Shown here in pieces: positions 24,782 through 34,522 of a stretch of DNA of 54,918 nucleotides. Origin of the DNA: Gallionellaceae bacterium (GTDB taxonomy: Bacteria > Pseudomonadota > Gammaproteobacteria > Burkholderiales > Gallionellaceae). The stretch's first letter is position 1; every line of letters starts with the position of its first letter. The position numbers and the translations under genes are program-made. A model generated the notes under the pieces. That model made no database searches and was not told where the DNA came from. It saw nothing but the letters and a program-made list of their open reading frames with translations. The DNA lies in contig JAIELH010000010.1 in NCBI GenBank assembly GCA_019753125.1, positions 1-54,918 on the forward strand. The letters run 5' to 3'.

Positions 24782-25939
24782 TTATAAGGTCAGGAGCAAG
24801 GTTGCCAGTGCTGCAGCAGGCACAACCTCAACATTGCAGGCAAGCGGATAGCCACTTTCTACAGGCGCGACAACATAGGTCTGGCTAAGCTTCAAATCGG
24901 CAATCGCCGCCCAACACCCTTTAGTCAACGAAGGGGCGCTGGAAAACTTTATCTCGAACCCCACCTTCAGATTGCCACGTTCTGCAACCACATCCATTTC
25001 GGCGCCGGCTGCCGTGCGATAAAACGACAATTGCCATTGAGGCCCCAATAATTGTGCAATCTGCTCCAATACCCACCCCTCCCATGATGCACCGACGACA
25101 GGGTGCCCGGAAAGCTCCTCCAGATTGGTAACGCCCAGCAGCGCATGCAACAACCCGCTGTCGCGCAGATAAACCTTGGGGGACTTTACGAGTCGCTTGC
25201 CAAGATTGACATGGAGCGGAAGCAGCCGCCGCACCATATAAGTAGCCTCAAGAATGTCCAGATAATGCTGCACAGTGGGCGCCGAAACACCAAATCCGGA
25301 AGCCAGGCGCGATGCGTTCCACAGTTGACCATGCAGGTGCGCAAGCATTTGCCAGAAGCGCCGCAAGGTTGTACCGGGCACACGGATGCCGAAGGAAGGG
25401 ATATCACGCTCCAGATGCGTAGAGATAAAGGACTCACGCCAGGCCAATGACGTTTGTTCGGTCTTCGCCAGCCAGCTCGGAGGATATCCGCCGCGCAACC
25501 AGAAATCCTGCAATTCAAAATGCGTGGGAGCAATCTCGCCTATATCAAACGGCGCGAGTTCGTGAAATGAAATACGGCCCGCCAGTGATTCAGAAGCCTG
25601 GCGCAACAATTGCGGTGAAGCCGAACCCAAAAGCAAAAAACGCCCCGGGCGGCGTGCCCCGTCAATCAGCGTACGCAAGACAGGAAACAATTCCGGTTGG
25701 CGCTGGATTTCATCAAGCACAATGAGCTGGTCCGCATAGCGCGACAAAAACAGCTCTGGGTCTGCCAGCTTCGCCAATTCTGACGGGCGCTCAAGATCCA
25801 GATACATACTGCCCGGATATTGGGCCGCGATAATTCTTGCCAGCGTGGTCTTGCCCGCTTGGCGCGGCCCAAGCAGCGCCACTGCCGGTGATTCCGTCAG
25901 TGACTGAGTCAGCCTGGTTAACAGCCTGCGTTTTATCAT
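24782..25939 (-). CDS. AAA+ ATPase with DUF4143 domain
   Basis: A 385-residue protein of the AAA_14/DUF4143 family. Walker A is LLGPRQAGKTTLARI (about 23-37), Walker B is LIVLDEIQRQPELF, sensor 1 is FLLLGSAS, and the C-terminal DUF4143 domain includes KVYLRDSGLLHALLG and MDVVAERGNLKVGFEIKFS (a nuclease-like EIK motif). The family is very common in bacteria; its function is unknown, with a possible link to DNA or to toxin-antitoxin-like roles. It stands alone. Confidence 0.88.
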   Translation of the reverse strand: MIKRRLLTRLTQSLTESPAVALLGPRQAGKTTLARIIAAQYPGSMYLDLERPSELAKLADPELFLSRYADQLIVLDEIQRQPELFPVLRTLIDGARRPGRFLLLGSASPQLLRQASESLAGRISFHELAPFDIGEIAPTHFELQDFWLRGGYPPSWLAKTEQTSLAWRESFISTHLERDIPSFGIRVPGTTLRRFWQMLAHLHGQLWNASRLASGFGVSAPTVQHYLDILEATYMVRRLLPLHVNLGKRLVKSPKVYLRDSGLLHALLGVTNLEELSGHPVVGASWEGWVLEQIAQLLGPQWQLSFYRTAAGAEMDVVAERGNLKVGFEIKFSSAPSLTKGCWAAIADLKLSQTYVVAPVESGYPLACNVEVVPAAALATLLLTL

Positions 25940-26010
25940 CCGTGCATATTAAAAGATAGCCTTTCAATATGCAATAACCAATCAAAGTTATCCTAAGCCG
26001 AACCAAACAA

Positions 26011-26105
26011 GTAGATCGGATGAAGCGCAGTGCTGTAGCCTGGATGGAGCGTAGCGCGATCCGGGAGCCACTTTCCCCCGGATTTTATTTCATTCCATCC
26101 GGGCG
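26011..26105. repeat. Intergenic dispersed repeat
   Basis: GTAGCCTGGATGGAGCGTAG (26035-26054) followed by CGCGATCCGGG, with CCCGGATT and CATCCGGG later as inverse halves. This is the familiar form of a short dispersed repeat in proteobacterial genomes. It fills most of the gap between the ATPase start and the uup stop. Confidence 0.55.
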
Positions 26106-26136
26106 AACTTGCTCGATAAATAAGCATAAGCAAATA

Positions 26137-28047
26137 TCACATGACAGCTGAACGCTGCTCCAGCTCCTCCCAGCGCTCCAGTGCTGCCGACATTTCCGTC
26201 TCGATTTCTTCGCTGCGCGCTTGCAGTTGCTTGGCGCGTTTGGCGTCGCTGCGATAGAGCGTGCCGTCGGCGAGATGCGCGGCGATGTCGATCTGCTCAC
26301 GCTCCAGCGCCTCGATACGCTTGGGTAGCTCTTCCAGTTCGCGCGCTTCCTTGTAGCCAAGTTTGCTGGCAGTTTTCGCTTTTTCAACCGGCACAACGCG
26401 CTGCGGTGCTGCAACAGACGGCTTGGCAGCCTGGACAGATGCCTGGTATTTCTTCACCCGCACCCAATCTTCATAGCCACCGACGTATTCGATCAGCTTG
26501 CCGTCGCCCTCGAACGCGATCACCTGCGTCACGACATTATCGAGAAACGCGCGGTCATGGCTGACCAGAAACAGCGTACCGTCATAGTTCGCCAGCAACT
26601 CTTCGAGCAATTCCAGCGTTTCGATGTCGAGGTCGTTGGTCGGCTCGTCGAGCACCAGCACGTTGGCCGGTTGCGTGAACAAACGCGCCAGCAGCAGGCG
26701 GTTGCGTTCGCCGCCGGAACAGCTCTTGACCGGTGAGCGGGCGCGTTCCGGCGCGAACAGAAAGTCGCCGAGATAACTGATGACATGCTTCTTCTGCCCG
26801 CCGATCTCGATGTAATCCGAGCCCTGGCTGATCGTGTCGGCCAGCGTCGCATTGTCATCCAGTTGCTCGCGCAGCTGATCGAAATACGCGACTGAAATTT
26901 TGGTACCGAGCTTGACCTGCCCTGCATCCGGTTGCAATTCGCCGAGAATGATCTTGAGCAGCGTGCTCTTGCCCGCGCCGTTCGGCCCGAGCAGGCCGAT
27001 CTTGTCTCCGCGCTGAATGCGGCAGGAAAAATTATCGATGATCCTGCGCTCGCCATACGCTTTGCAGACGTTGCTGAGTTCGGCGACCAGCTTGCCGGAG
27101 CGCTCGCCGCTGTCCACGCTCATCTCGACCTTGCCGGTTTTTTCGCGGCGCGCCGCACGCTCGCGGCGCAATTGCTCGAGGCGCAGCACGCGGCCTTCGT
27201 TGCGGGTGCGGCGCGCTTTGACGCCTTGGCGTATCCACACCTCTTCCTGTGCCAGCACCTTGTCAAATTTGGCGTTCACCACCGCCTCGTCGCTCAGCAT
27301 GCGTTCCTTGATGGCCTGATAGGCGGAAAAATTACCGGGAAACCCTGCCAGCTTGCCGCGATCCAGTTCGACGATGCGCGTGGCGACGTTATCCAAAAAA
27401 CGCCGGTCGTGCGTGACGAACAGCACCGCACCCTTGAAATTATTCAGCAGGCCTTCCAACCATTCGATCGAAGCAAAATCGAGATGGTTGGTCGGCTCGT
27501 CGAGAATCAGCACATCCGGCTCGGCCACCAGCGCCTGCGCCAGCGCGACGCGCTTGCGCTGCCCGCCGGACAGTTCGCCGACGCGCTTGTCGGCATCCAG
27601 ATCCAGTTTTGCGATCGTGGTCTCGATGCGCGCCTGCACCGACCAGCCATCCTGTGATTCCAATTGAGTCTGCAACTGCTGCATCTCTTCGAGCAGCGTT
27701 TCCACATCCGCACCCGGCTCGGAAATTCGATGCGAGACATGATGATAGTCATGCAGCAGCTTCTGGATGCTGCCCAGGCCTTTGGCCACCGCATCGAATA
27801 CCGGGTCAGCGGCGTCCAGCACCGGCTCCTGGCTGACATAACAGACCCGCGCGGTCGGCGCGCGCCATACCAGTCCATCGTCCAGATTCGCTTGATTAGC
27901 CAGCACGCGCATCATGCTTGACTTGCCGCCGCCGTTGCGCCCGATCAGCCCGATGCGCTCACCCTCATCGAGCTGAAAATCGGTGTGGTCGAGCAGTGCG
28001 ACATGCCCGAATGCAAGGCATGCTTTGTCTAATGTGATGAGTGGCAT
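26137..28047 (-). CDS. uup: ABC-F ATPase Uup
   Basis: A 636-residue soluble ABC-F protein with two ABC cassettes and no membrane domain. Cassette 1 has Walker A GRNGGGKSSM and signature LSGGQRKRV; cassette 2 has GPNGAGKSTL and a variant signature SCSGGERNRL; both have LDEPTN followed by His or Asp. The linker between cassettes is charged (RRTRNEGRVLRLEQLRRER), and the tail from about 560 is a coiled coil (EELPKRIEALEREQIDIA), as in Uup. Uup binds ribosomes and branched DNA and lowers precise excision of transposons in E. coli. Confidence 0.93.
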   Translation of the reverse strand: MPLITLDKACLAFGHVALLDHTDFQLDEGERIGLIGRNGGGKSSMMRVLANQANLDDGLVWRAPTARVCYVSQEPVLDAADPVFDAVAKGLGSIQKLLHDYHHVSHRISEPGADVETLLEEMQQLQTQLESQDGWSVQARIETTIAKLDLDADKRVGELSGGQRKRVALAQALVAEPDVLILDEPTNHLDFASIEWLEGLLNNFKGAVLFVTHDRRFLDNVATRIVELDRGKLAGFPGNFSAYQAIKERMLSDEAVVNAKFDKVLAQEEVWIRQGVKARRTRNEGRVLRLEQLRRERAARREKTGKVEMSVDSGERSGKLVAELSNVCKAYGERRIIDNFSCRIQRGDKIGLLGPNGAGKSTLLKIILGELQPDAGQVKLGTKISVAYFDQLREQLDDNATLADTISQGSDYIEIGGQKKHVISYLGDFLFAPERARSPVKSCSGGERNRLLLARLFTQPANVLVLDEPTNDLDIETLELLEELLANYDGTLFLVSHDRAFLDNVVTQVIAFEGDGKLIEYVGGYEDWVRVKKYQASVQAAKPSVAAPQRVVPVEKAKTASKLGYKEARELEELPKRIEALEREQIDIAAHLADGTLYRSDAKRAKQLQARSEEIETEMSAALERWEELEQRSAVM

Positions 28048-28133
28048 AGATGAGAGTTACTGGCTGGAATAAAACAATTGATGGGTAAGTACGTAAAAAC
28101 ATCTTTCCGTTTTCTGGCCCTTACGATTCAGAT

Positions 28134-29309
28134 TTATGAAGCTTCCGGTTTGAAGCGCCAGAACCGCAGCAGCAGCGCACACAGCAGCGCCAATGCCCCG
28201 GCAAACCAGAATGCGGCACCGGCGTTCCAGTAATGCCATATCGCGCCGAACAGCGTCCCTGCGGGAATGGCGCTCAAGCCGACGGCGAGATGATACCAGC
28301 CAAACGCCGTGCCGCGCTCGCGTTCGCCGGCATACATGATCAATGCGCGCTCCGAACCTTCGCCTAGACCAGCCAGCAAGCCATACAGCAGCGTGCAGGC
28401 CCACAGCGCGTTGCCCTGCTCGGCCATGCCGAGCGCCGCAAAACCGGCGGCATAACCCGACCAGCTAACCAGCGTCAGGCGACGTTTGCCAAACATATCC
28501 GCCATGTGCCCGCCGAGCAGCGAAGCCGCCGATTTGACGAGATTCAGCGCAGCCCACAACAACAATAACTGCGCCACGCTCATGCCCAGCTCGTTGCCGC
28601 GCAACAAAATAAAGCTTTCCGAGACGCGCGCAAACGTGAACAGCACCAGCACCAGCAAATAGCGGCGCATGTTGTGCGACAGCGCGCCCCACGCCAGCGG
28701 CGTTTGCGGCTTTATTTCTTCCAATGCCGGGTGCGGCGCTTCGCGCACTCCGGCAACCAGCACTACCAGCACCAGCACACCGGGAACTGCCGACCAAAGA
28801 ATCACCTCGCTGACCGACCAGTGCAGCCAGCTCAATGCGGCGACGGCGAGCAGCGTGCCACCCAGCGCACCAGCGTTGTCCAGCGCACGATGGAAACCGT
28901 AGGCAAAGCCGTGGATATCGGCATGCGCGCTATCCGCCAGCAGCGCATCGCGCGGCGCGCTGCGCAGCCCCTTGCCGGCGCGGTCCAGGCTGCGCAGCAA
29001 CAGCAACGCACCCCAGCTCGACGCCAGCGCCAGCAGCGGGCGCGCCAGATTGGACAGCCCGTAGCCGAACACCATCAACTGTTTGCGCCGCCCATGCCTG
29101 GCGTCCGAATAACGCCCCGCCCACAGCTTGAGGAAACTCGCCGCCGCGTCCGCCACGCCCTCCACCAGCCCGAGCACCACCGGCCCGGCGCCCAGCACGG
29201 TGGCGATCAGAATCGGAATAAACGGCGTCACCATTTCCGAAGCCAGGTCATTAAAAAAACTGACCAGTCCGAGCGCGACGACAGTGGCGGGTAATTTATG
29301 TTTTTTCAT
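28134..29309 (-). CDS. Major facilitator superfamily transporter
   Basis: A 391-residue MFS permease with about twelve hydrophobic segments. The loop 2-3 motif is LKLWAGRYSDARHGRRK, and GAWLDRAGKG-like LRSLDRAGKGLRSAPRDALL follows in the fourth region. The latter is seen in a group of MFS proteins of unknown substrate. No ligand-specific feature can be named. It lies upstream of uup on the same strand with an 86-bp gap, so the two may or may not share a transcript. Confidence 0.85.
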   Translation of the reverse strand: MKKHKLPATVVALGLVSFFNDLASEMVTPFIPILIATVLGAGPVVLGLVEGVADAAASFLKLWAGRYSDARHGRRKQLMVFGYGLSNLARPLLALASSWGALLLLRSLDRAGKGLRSAPRDALLADSAHADIHGFAYGFHRALDNAGALGGTLLAVAALSWLHWSVSEVILWSAVPGVLVLVVLVAGVREAPHPALEEIKPQTPLAWGALSHNMRRYLLVLVLFTFARVSESFILLRGNELGMSVAQLLLLWAALNLVKSAASLLGGHMADMFGKRRLTLVSWSGYAAGFAALGMAEQGNALWACTLLYGLLAGLGEGSERALIMYAGERERGTAFGWYHLAVGLSAIPAGTLFGAIWHYWNAGAAFWFAGALALLCALLLRFWRFKPEAS

Positions 29310-29382
29310 GTTTGGGTTATCGGACAGGTTCTGATTACACGGCGTTTAGGCTAGAATGCGCCCCTGCTTCCGCAGTCGAGCT

Positions 29383-29457
29383 GTCCTCGTAGTTAAATGG
29401 ATATAACCGGCCCCTCCTAAGGGTCAATTACAGGTTCGATTCCTGTCGAGGACGCCA
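29383..29457 (+). tRNA. tRNA-Arg(CCT)
   Basis: A 75-nt cloverleaf including an encoded CCA end. The acceptor stem is GTCCTCG/CGAGGAC, the D-loop GTTAAATGGATATAAC, the anticodon stem-loop GGCCC-CTCCTAA-GGGTC (anticodon CCT), and the T-arm CAGGTTCGATTCCTG. It reads the AGG arginine codon. It stands alone between divergent genes; no integrase or attachment-site duplicate was seen next to it. Confidence 0.96.
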
Positions 29458-29475
29458 GCTTCTGAAAATGTAACA

Positions 29476-29826
29476 TCAACCGAACAGCTTGTACTGCTTC
29501 GGCTCGCGCCCCATCCTGGACAGCTTTTCGAGCGCTTTCCGCGCTTCATCGGTAGCGCCGTGCTGCCTGCCGATTTCCAGCAATTTTGCCACCGCACGAT
29601 CGAACGGATAATCTGCGTCAAACCACTTTTCCACAAGCTCCCTTGCCGTGCATCTGGATATTTTCAGCATGCCGGGCTTCACCTGCACCAGATGCGCGCA
29701 AGTCCTGCCCTTCTTCGCGACGATTGCGATATGCCGCTGCCTGTCCATCAGCACCTGACCGCAGGTCACCTCCAGAACGGGCGCGATGAAATCGACGGTG
29801 CTGTAATCGGTCGGGTCTTTGCTCAT
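29476..29826 (-). CDS. Small hypothetical protein
   Basis: A 116-residue protein that I do not recognise. The N-terminal part is beta-like (VDFIAPVLEVTCGQVLMDRQ then HIAIVAKKGRTCAHLVQV) with two Cys, and the C-terminal part is helical (DRAVAKLLEIGRQHGATDEA), ending KQYKLFG. No signal peptide or membrane span. It sits alone between the tRNA and the aldolase-dehydrogenase gene, 43 bp downstream of the latter on the same strand, so it may be the last gene of that unit. Confidence 0.7.
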   Translation of the reverse strand: MSKDPTDYSTVDFIAPVLEVTCGQVLMDRQRHIAIVAKKGRTCAHLVQVKPGMLKISRCTARELVEKWFDADYPFDRAVAKLLEIGRQHGATDEARKALEKLSRMGREPKQYKLFG

Positions 29827-29869
29827 ACATCCAACTTTCTAACCCAGGCCGGGCAAGAGCATGCCAGGT

Positions 29870-31852
29870 TCATATCACCCGCTCGTTGCCGCCGTCAATC
29901 GGCACCTGTGCGCCGGTGATTTTCGCGAACAGTACACCGCACATTTCTGCGATCAATTCCGCCACATCCTTGCTGGTGACTTCTTCGCGCAGCACGTTGT
30001 TGCGCTTGTAATCGTCGACGCTCATGCCGTAATGGGCGGCGCGCTGTTGCAACACTTCCGGCGTCCAGATGCCGGTGTCGAACACCGCGTTCGGGTGCAC
30101 CAGGTTGATCCTGATTTTGTCCGCGCCCCATTCCAGCGCCGCGACGCGCGCAACCTGCGTCAGCGCCGCCTTCGACGCGGAATAGGCCACCGCACCCGGC
30201 CCCGGAGCCGGCACATTTTTCGAGCCGTTCACCACGACCCGGCCATATCGCGGCGCCACTTTCAGCAACGGATGCGCCTCGCGCATGATCGCCAGGTTGG
30301 AATCCAGATTGATCGCCATCACCTTGCGCCACTCGTCGTCGGACAGCGCCTCGATCTTCTTGCCGCCGGGGAAGATGCCCGCGTTCAGCACCAGCATATC
30401 GAGCCCGCCAAAGCGGCGTAGCGTCTGTTCGATAACGCGCCGGATGTCCTGCGTCGAGGTCAGGTCGGCGGTGATGCCCAGATAATCTTCACGAGCGCAA
30501 TCTTCGCGGTTGCCGAACAGCGTCTCGATGGCCGGATTAATGTCCACCGCCACCACCACGGCACCCCGGTTCAGGAACGATTGCACACAGGCCTTGCCGA
30601 TGCCGGAGGCCGCACCGGTCACCATCGCAACCTCACCGGCGAACGCTTTCGGCGCACCGGCTTTTTTCAGCTTGGCCTGCTCCAGGTCCCAGTATTCCAT
30701 GCTGAACAGCGGCGCCTCGCCCAATGCCCGATAACCGCCAAGTTTCTCGCCGCGCAGGATGATGTCCTGCGTATGCAGATAGATGTCCTCGACGATCTGC
30801 GTGTCGCGCGCCGAACGGCCCGCGCTGACCAGTCCGAACTCCGGGTCGATGATCACGCGCGGCGCGGGGTCGAGCATCGTCAGCGGCTGTTTCGCCTGTT
30901 TCGAGTTTTTTTCGAAACTCTGTTTGTAGGCCTGCGCATAGGCCTCGACATCGCGCCCGAACAGCGGCAGGCGCTTGGTGCGGATCACGTGATCCGGCGT
31001 GGCCGGGCCGCGTTGCGTGATGCTGGCCGCCTGAGGATGACGCGCAAACGCCAGTGCGGCGCTGGTCGAACAACTGCGCAACAGCAGCGGAAAACCGGCA
31101 ACCGTTGAAACCTGCTTTCTCAACGCCGCCAGCGCAAGCCAGTCGGCCTGCGGCTCGATGTTTGCTGCCTGTGCCAACGGCGCATTTTTGTTCAGGTAAT
31201 CCTCGGCACGCCCGACCAGCTCGATCATCCGCTGATAGGCCTGCTTCGCGGTATCGCCAAAGCTGAATATGCCGTGATTCATCAGCACCATACCGATCGT
31301 ATGCGAGGTCGCCTGTTTGGGAAACACCCCGGCGCACAGCTTGGCGAGATCGAAGCCCGGCATCACGTAAGGCAACACGATCACTTCATCGCCGTAAATC
31401 TCGCGGATGCGCGCCGCGCCACCGGCGGTATTGGTGATCGCCACGATCGCATCGGCATGGGTATGATCGACAAAGCGGTGCGGGATCAGCGCATGCAGGA
31501 TCGCCTCGACCGACGGCGCCGGCGCGGACGGATCGAGCGACGCCAGCTTGAGTTCGCGCGCCATATCGATGTCCGACAACTTTTCGAGCCGCGACAGTTT
31601 CAGCATTGTATCCATGCGCACCGCGACGAAATCCTTGGCCTCTATCGTCGCGAGATCGGAACCGCTGCCTTTGACGAACAGTGTTTCCACGTCCTCGCCG
31701 AAGATATTCTGGCTGACACCCTTGACCGAAGTATTGCCACCGCCGTGCAACACCAAATTCGGGTTCGCGCCGAGCAAGCGCGACGAATAGACGCGCTCCG
31801 CCAATATTCCCTGATGCTTGCTCGCTTCTATGTCGTTCCAGAGGTTTTCCAT
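29870..31852 (-). CDS. Class II aldolase / short-chain dehydrogenase fusion, probable MTRu-1-P aldolase
   Basis: A 660-residue bifunctional protein. Residues 1-220 are a class II sugar-phosphate aldolase domain: phosphate loop HGGGNTS (36-42), Glu116, zinc ligands H130 and H132 (DHTHAD) and H193 (MNHG). Residues 400-660 are a classical SDR: TGAASGIG (412-419), Asp438 at the cofactor strand favouring NAD(H), NAG 490-492, Ser544, and Tyr557/Lys561 (YSASK). The family is usually named rhamnulose-1-P aldolase/dehydrogenase. Here it lies next to mtnA, mtnP and apt and no rhamnose gene is present. I therefore infer cleavage of methylthioribulose-1-P to DHAP plus methylthioacetaldehyde, with reduction (or oxidation) of the aldehyde by the SDR half. 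ATG 31852 gives the usual MENLW start; an in-frame start at 31867 is possible. Confidence 0.85.
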   Translation of the reverse strand: MENLWNDIEASKHQGILAERVYSSRLLGANPNLVLHGGGNTSVKGVSQNIFGEDVETLFVKGSGSDLATIEAKDFVAVRMDTMLKLSRLEKLSDIDMARELKLASLDPSAPAPSVEAILHALIPHRFVDHTHADAIVAITNTAGGAARIREIYGDEVIVLPYVMPGFDLAKLCAGVFPKQATSHTIGMVLMNHGIFSFGDTAKQAYQRMIELVGRAEDYLNKNAPLAQAANIEPQADWLALAALRKQVSTVAGFPLLLRSCSTSAALAFARHPQAASITQRGPATPDHVIRTKRLPLFGRDVEAYAQAYKQSFEKNSKQAKQPLTMLDPAPRVIIDPEFGLVSAGRSARDTQIVEDIYLHTQDIILRGEKLGGYRALGEAPLFSMEYWDLEQAKLKKAGAPKAFAGEVAMVTGAASGIGKACVQSFLNRGAVVVAVDINPAIETLFGNREDCAREDYLGITADLTSTQDIRRVIEQTLRRFGGLDMLVLNAGIFPGGKKIEALSDDEWRKVMAINLDSNLAIMREAHPLLKVAPRYGRVVVNGSKNVPAPGPGAVAYSASKAALTQVARVAALEWGADKIRINLVHPNAVFDTGIWTPEVLQQRAAHYGMSVDDYKRNNVLREEVTSKDVAELIAEMCGVLFAKITGAQVPIDGGNERVI

Positions 31853-31890
31853 TGCTGTGCCTATCAACTATACAAATAAAAACTGTTTGA

Positions 31891-32005
31891 TCCGCAGATT
31901 ATGCAGATTTCACAGATTACAAACAAAAACCGGGCATCTACCCTCACGGAACGCACTGCCTGGCTTCTGGAGTTTTAATCTGCGTTAATCTGCGTAATCT
32001 GCGGA
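31891..32005. repeat. Intergenic dispersed inverted repeat
   Basis: TCCGCAGATTATGCAGATT (31891-31909) and CACAGATTA are mirrored by TAATCTGCG-TTAATCTGCG and TAATCTGCGGA at the right end (about 31975-32005). The arms form a long imperfect hairpin around an A/C-rich loop. It separates mtnA from the aldolase-dehydrogenase gene; read-through between them is still possible. Confidence 0.6.
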
Positions 32006-32017
32006 CAAAAAAGGGCT

Positions 32018-33094
32018 TCAAGCTAACGCGCGCATCGCCTCCGCATCCGCCGTCACCACACCGCGCTCGGTGATCAACCCGGTCACCAGCCGCGCCGGGG
32101 TCACGTCGAAACCGTAATTGGCCGCGCGCGAACCCTGCGGCGTGACCTGCACCGTGCGCACCTGCCCGTCGCCGCACAGCCCGGCGATGTGCGTCACCTC
32201 GTCCTGCGCGCGTTCCTCGATCGGGATTTCCTTGACGCCATCCTGCAGCGTCCAGTCTATCGTCGGCGTCGGCAGCGCCACGTAAAACGGCACGCCGTTA
32301 TCATGCGCGGCAAGTGCCTTGAGGTAAGTGCCGATCTTGTTGCACACATCGCCGCGCGCGGTGACGCGGTCGCAACCGACAATCGCGATGTCCACCATGC
32401 CGTGCTGCATCAGGTGCCCGCCGGCGTTATCGACGATCACGGTATGAGGTACACCATGCTGACCCAGTTCCCATGCAGTCAGGCTGGCACCCTGGTTGCG
32501 CGGACGGGTTTCGTCGACCCACACATGCAGCGGAATGCCCGCATCAAACGCGGTATAGACCGGCGCGAGTGCCGTACCCCAATCCACCGTCGCGAGCCAG
32601 CCGGCGTTGCAATGGGTGAGCACATTCACCGTGCCGTTTTTCTTTTGATGAATCGCGCGGATAATCTCACCGCCATGCTGACCGATGCTCGCATTGATTG
32701 CCACATCCTCGTCGGCGATACGCGCCGCATCCCGCCATGCCGCAGCGGCGCGTTCGCTTGCAGGCAACGGAGCCAGCAGCGCACGCATTTTCTCCACGCC
32801 CCAGCGCAAGTTCACCGCGGTCGGGCGTGCCGCGAGCAGCACGCTGCAAGCCTCTGCCAGTGCAGCATCCGAAGCGTTGCTCCGTATTGCCAGCGCCACC
32901 CCATAGGCCGCCGTTACGCCGATCAGCGGCGCACCGCGCACCTGCATGTCGCGGATCGCGCGCTCGGCATCGCGCATCGTGTTCAGGCGCAGCGTGGCAA
33001 AAACGTGCGGGAGTTTGGTCTGGTCGATGATCTCCACCGCCGTGTTGTCGGCGGCGGGCCAGATGGTGCGATGGGGGGTGCCGTTGATTTTCAT
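32018..33094 (-). CDS. mtnA: Methylthioribose-1-phosphate isomerase MtnA
   Basis: A 358-residue MtnA of normal length, related to eIF2B subunits. It converts 5-methylthioribose-1-P to 5-methylthioribulose-1-P. The conserved phosphate loop [15 protein letters not shown], the catalytic Cys in [18 protein letters not shown], and the catalytic Asp in [18 protein letters not shown] are all intact. It follows mtnP and apt on the same strand (with an accessory patch between) and precedes the aldolase-dehydrogenase. No mtnB, mtnC or mtnD is seen in the window. Confidence 0.96.
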   Translation of the reverse strand: MKINGTPHRTIWPAADNTAVEIIDQTKLPHVFATLRLNTMRDAERAIRDMQVRGAPLIGVTAAYGVALAIRSNASDAALAEACSVLLAARPTAVNLRWGVEKMRALLAPLPASERAAAAWRDAARIADEDVAINASIGQHGGEIIRAIHQKKNGTVNVLTHCNAGWLATVDWGTALAPVYTAFDAGIPLHVWVDETRPRNQGASLTAWELGQHGVPHTVIVDNAGGHLMQHGMVDIAIVGCDRVTARGDVCNKIGTYLKALAAHDNGVPFYVALPTPTIDWTLQDGVKEIPIEERAQDEVTHIAGLCGDGQVRTVQVTPQGSRAANYGFDVTPARLVTGLITERGVVTADAEAMRALA

Positions 33095-33109
33095 GTTTTT
33101 TGATTTTCA

Positions 33110-33176
33110 TAGGGTGGGCTTGTGCCCACCGTTAATTTATTGTCCGCGTGGGCATATTAAACCTGCCCATCCTACC
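33110..33176. repeat. Intergenic palindromic repeat
   Basis: AGGGTGGGC-TTGT-GCCCACC on the left and GTGGGCA...TGCCCATCCTACC on the right form paired hairpins whose outer ends are inverse of each other. It lies between mtnA and the TerB-like gene. Confidence 0.6.
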
Positions 33177-33222
33177 GTGCTGTTATTGACGAAATATGCG
33201 CAAGATGGCCATCGTAGCGTTT

Positions 33223-34041
33223 TTATTTTGCGGCTGCTTCGAGCAACTCTATCGCCGCCGCCTCCATTGGGTCGATAGTCTTTTGCGTGGCAACGATACG
33301 CTTTGCGCAGTCAGTTATATCGCGCAGCCTGTCAATATCTCCAGCCGCTTTCATGTCCGCGATAATTCGCCTAAAGCCCCGCTGGTCTGGCTCACCGATG
33401 GTCTTGATGGCGTTATCAAGCTCAGCCGGGTTATTTACAACCAGATCACGGCAGCGGCGCTTGAGGTAATCCGCAACGATGTAGCGCTCTGCCTTCATCA
33501 TTTTTCCGTCCGCACGGCAAACATATGCCAGCAACTGAACCGCCATCCACTCTCGTTCAATAGCGGCGATGGATTTACCAGCCCCAGAGTCCTCATATTG
33601 AGCAATGGCATGCTTTGCCACGCTTTCAACAATTTCTCCTGTTTTAAATTCGACCGCGCTCTTGATGCGAGAGTCAATAAACGAGCGATGAGCATTGCGC
33701 AGATGGCAGTGCGCATCGACGGCGAAATTCCCATTTGCATCCTGATACGCGTGTTTAACCGTGATTACCCTCTCTGTTGCCAAACCGTTTTGGTCAACAT
33801 AGGAAATACGATAGCTTCCTTGTGCTGGAATGGTTCTGGAAGAATAAAAATCGAATTTCTCCCAATTGTCCTTCTCCTCGCCAGCTATGCCAGGATCATC
33901 TTCGGCGGAGGCTGATTCTGATCGGAAAGTTTTGAATTCCGTTCTGATAACAATTTCATGCTGCTGCGGTTTGCTTTGTCCGAACTTAAAAAAACCCCAG
34001 GCAACCAGCGCAATGATTACCACAATCCAGAATGCAGACAT
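33223..34041 (-). CDS. Membrane-anchored protein with WYL-like and TerB-like regions
   Basis: A 272-residue protein. An N-terminal transmembrane helix (AFWIVVIIALVAWGFFKFG) is followed by a linker, then a WYL-like segment (YRISYVDQNG, VITVKHAYQDANGNFAVDAH), then a helical TerB-like domain (AVQLLAYVCRADGKMMKAER) to the end. The combination is seen in proteins linked to stress response or mobile-element conflict; a specific function is not known. ATG 34041 is preferred because GGGGAGG lies upstream. It is downstream of the toxin-antitoxin pair on the same strand. Confidence 0.75.
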   Translation of the reverse strand: MSAFWIVVIIALVAWGFFKFGQSKPQQHEIVIRTEFKTFRSESASAEDDPGIAGEEKDNWEKFDFYSSRTIPAQGSYRISYVDQNGLATERVITVKHAYQDANGNFAVDAHCHLRNAHRSFIDSRIKSAVEFKTGEIVESVAKHAIAQYEDSGAGKSIAAIEREWMAVQLLAYVCRADGKMMKAERYIVADYLKRRCRDLVVNNPAELDNAIKTIGEPDQRGFRRIIADMKAAGDIDRLRDITDCAKRIVATQKTIDPMEAAAIELLEAAAK

Positions 34042-34088
34042 TGACCTCCCCTGTTTTATTGGTGAAACGCCAGATTCGCACCTAATCG

Positions 34089-34214
34089 TCAGCCCGCGTA
34101 GGGCGCAATAACCAACGGGCATTGCGCCGCAACCAAACTCGGAGCCAGGTCTAGCAAAGTAGCACGTAGCCAGCCCTCGAATTCGCTCAGAACAAACACT
34201 TTCCTTTCATCCAT
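34089..34214 (-). CDS. Small ORF coupled to the antitoxin gene
   Basis: A 41-codon frame (MDERKVFVLSEFEGWLR... ending APYAG) starts at an ATG whose A is the last base of the preceding antitoxin stop codon, which suggests translational coupling. The codon use is coding-like, but the product is not recognised. It could be a truncated gene fragment or a real small third component of the module. Confidence 0.4.
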   Translation of the reverse strand: MDERKVFVLSEFEGWLRATLLDLAPSLVAAQCPLVIAPYAG

Positions 34215-34522
34215 CACGCAGCAGCCTCTTTCAACACGTCCGGCCTGCGTTCCGCAATGCTGATCAGCGTCTTGGCCGCACCGCTCGGTTGCCTGCGTCC
34301 TTGCTCCCACTCTTGCAGTGTACGGACAGACACGCCCAGCAATTTGGCGAACTCGGCTTGCGACAGGCCGGATTTGGTTCGCGCCGAGATGACGGGCGAT
34401 AGCACGACGCGCCCTTTTTTGGAGACCATCTGGCGCGCCGATTTCAGCAGCGCTTTACCCATATCGCGCGTGGCTTCAAAGGCTTCCAGCTCTTTGTCAG
34501 TCAATGGTTTTTTCGATTTCAT
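34214..34522 (-). CDS. HigA-type antitoxin (helix-turn-helix)
   Basis: A 102-residue XRE-family antitoxin. The HTH is in SGLSQAEFAKLLGVSVRTLQ followed by EWEQGRRQPSGAAKTLI, the form typical of antitoxins paired with RelE/HigB toxins. It is encoded after the toxin, which is the HigBA order, and overlaps it by 26 bases. It is expected to repress the promoter upstream of the toxin gene at about 34820-34870. Confidence 0.92.
   Translation of the reverse strand: MKSKKPLTDKELEAFEATRDMGKALLKSARQMVSKKGRVVLSPVISARTKSGLSQAEFAKLLGVSVRTLQEWEQGRRQPSGAAKTLISIAERRPDVLKEAAA

Noticed and set aside
29383-29457. tRNA-Arg as an integration site of a genomic island
   Set aside because: No integrase gene and no repeat of the tRNA 3' end was seen nearby; the genes on both sides are ordinary.
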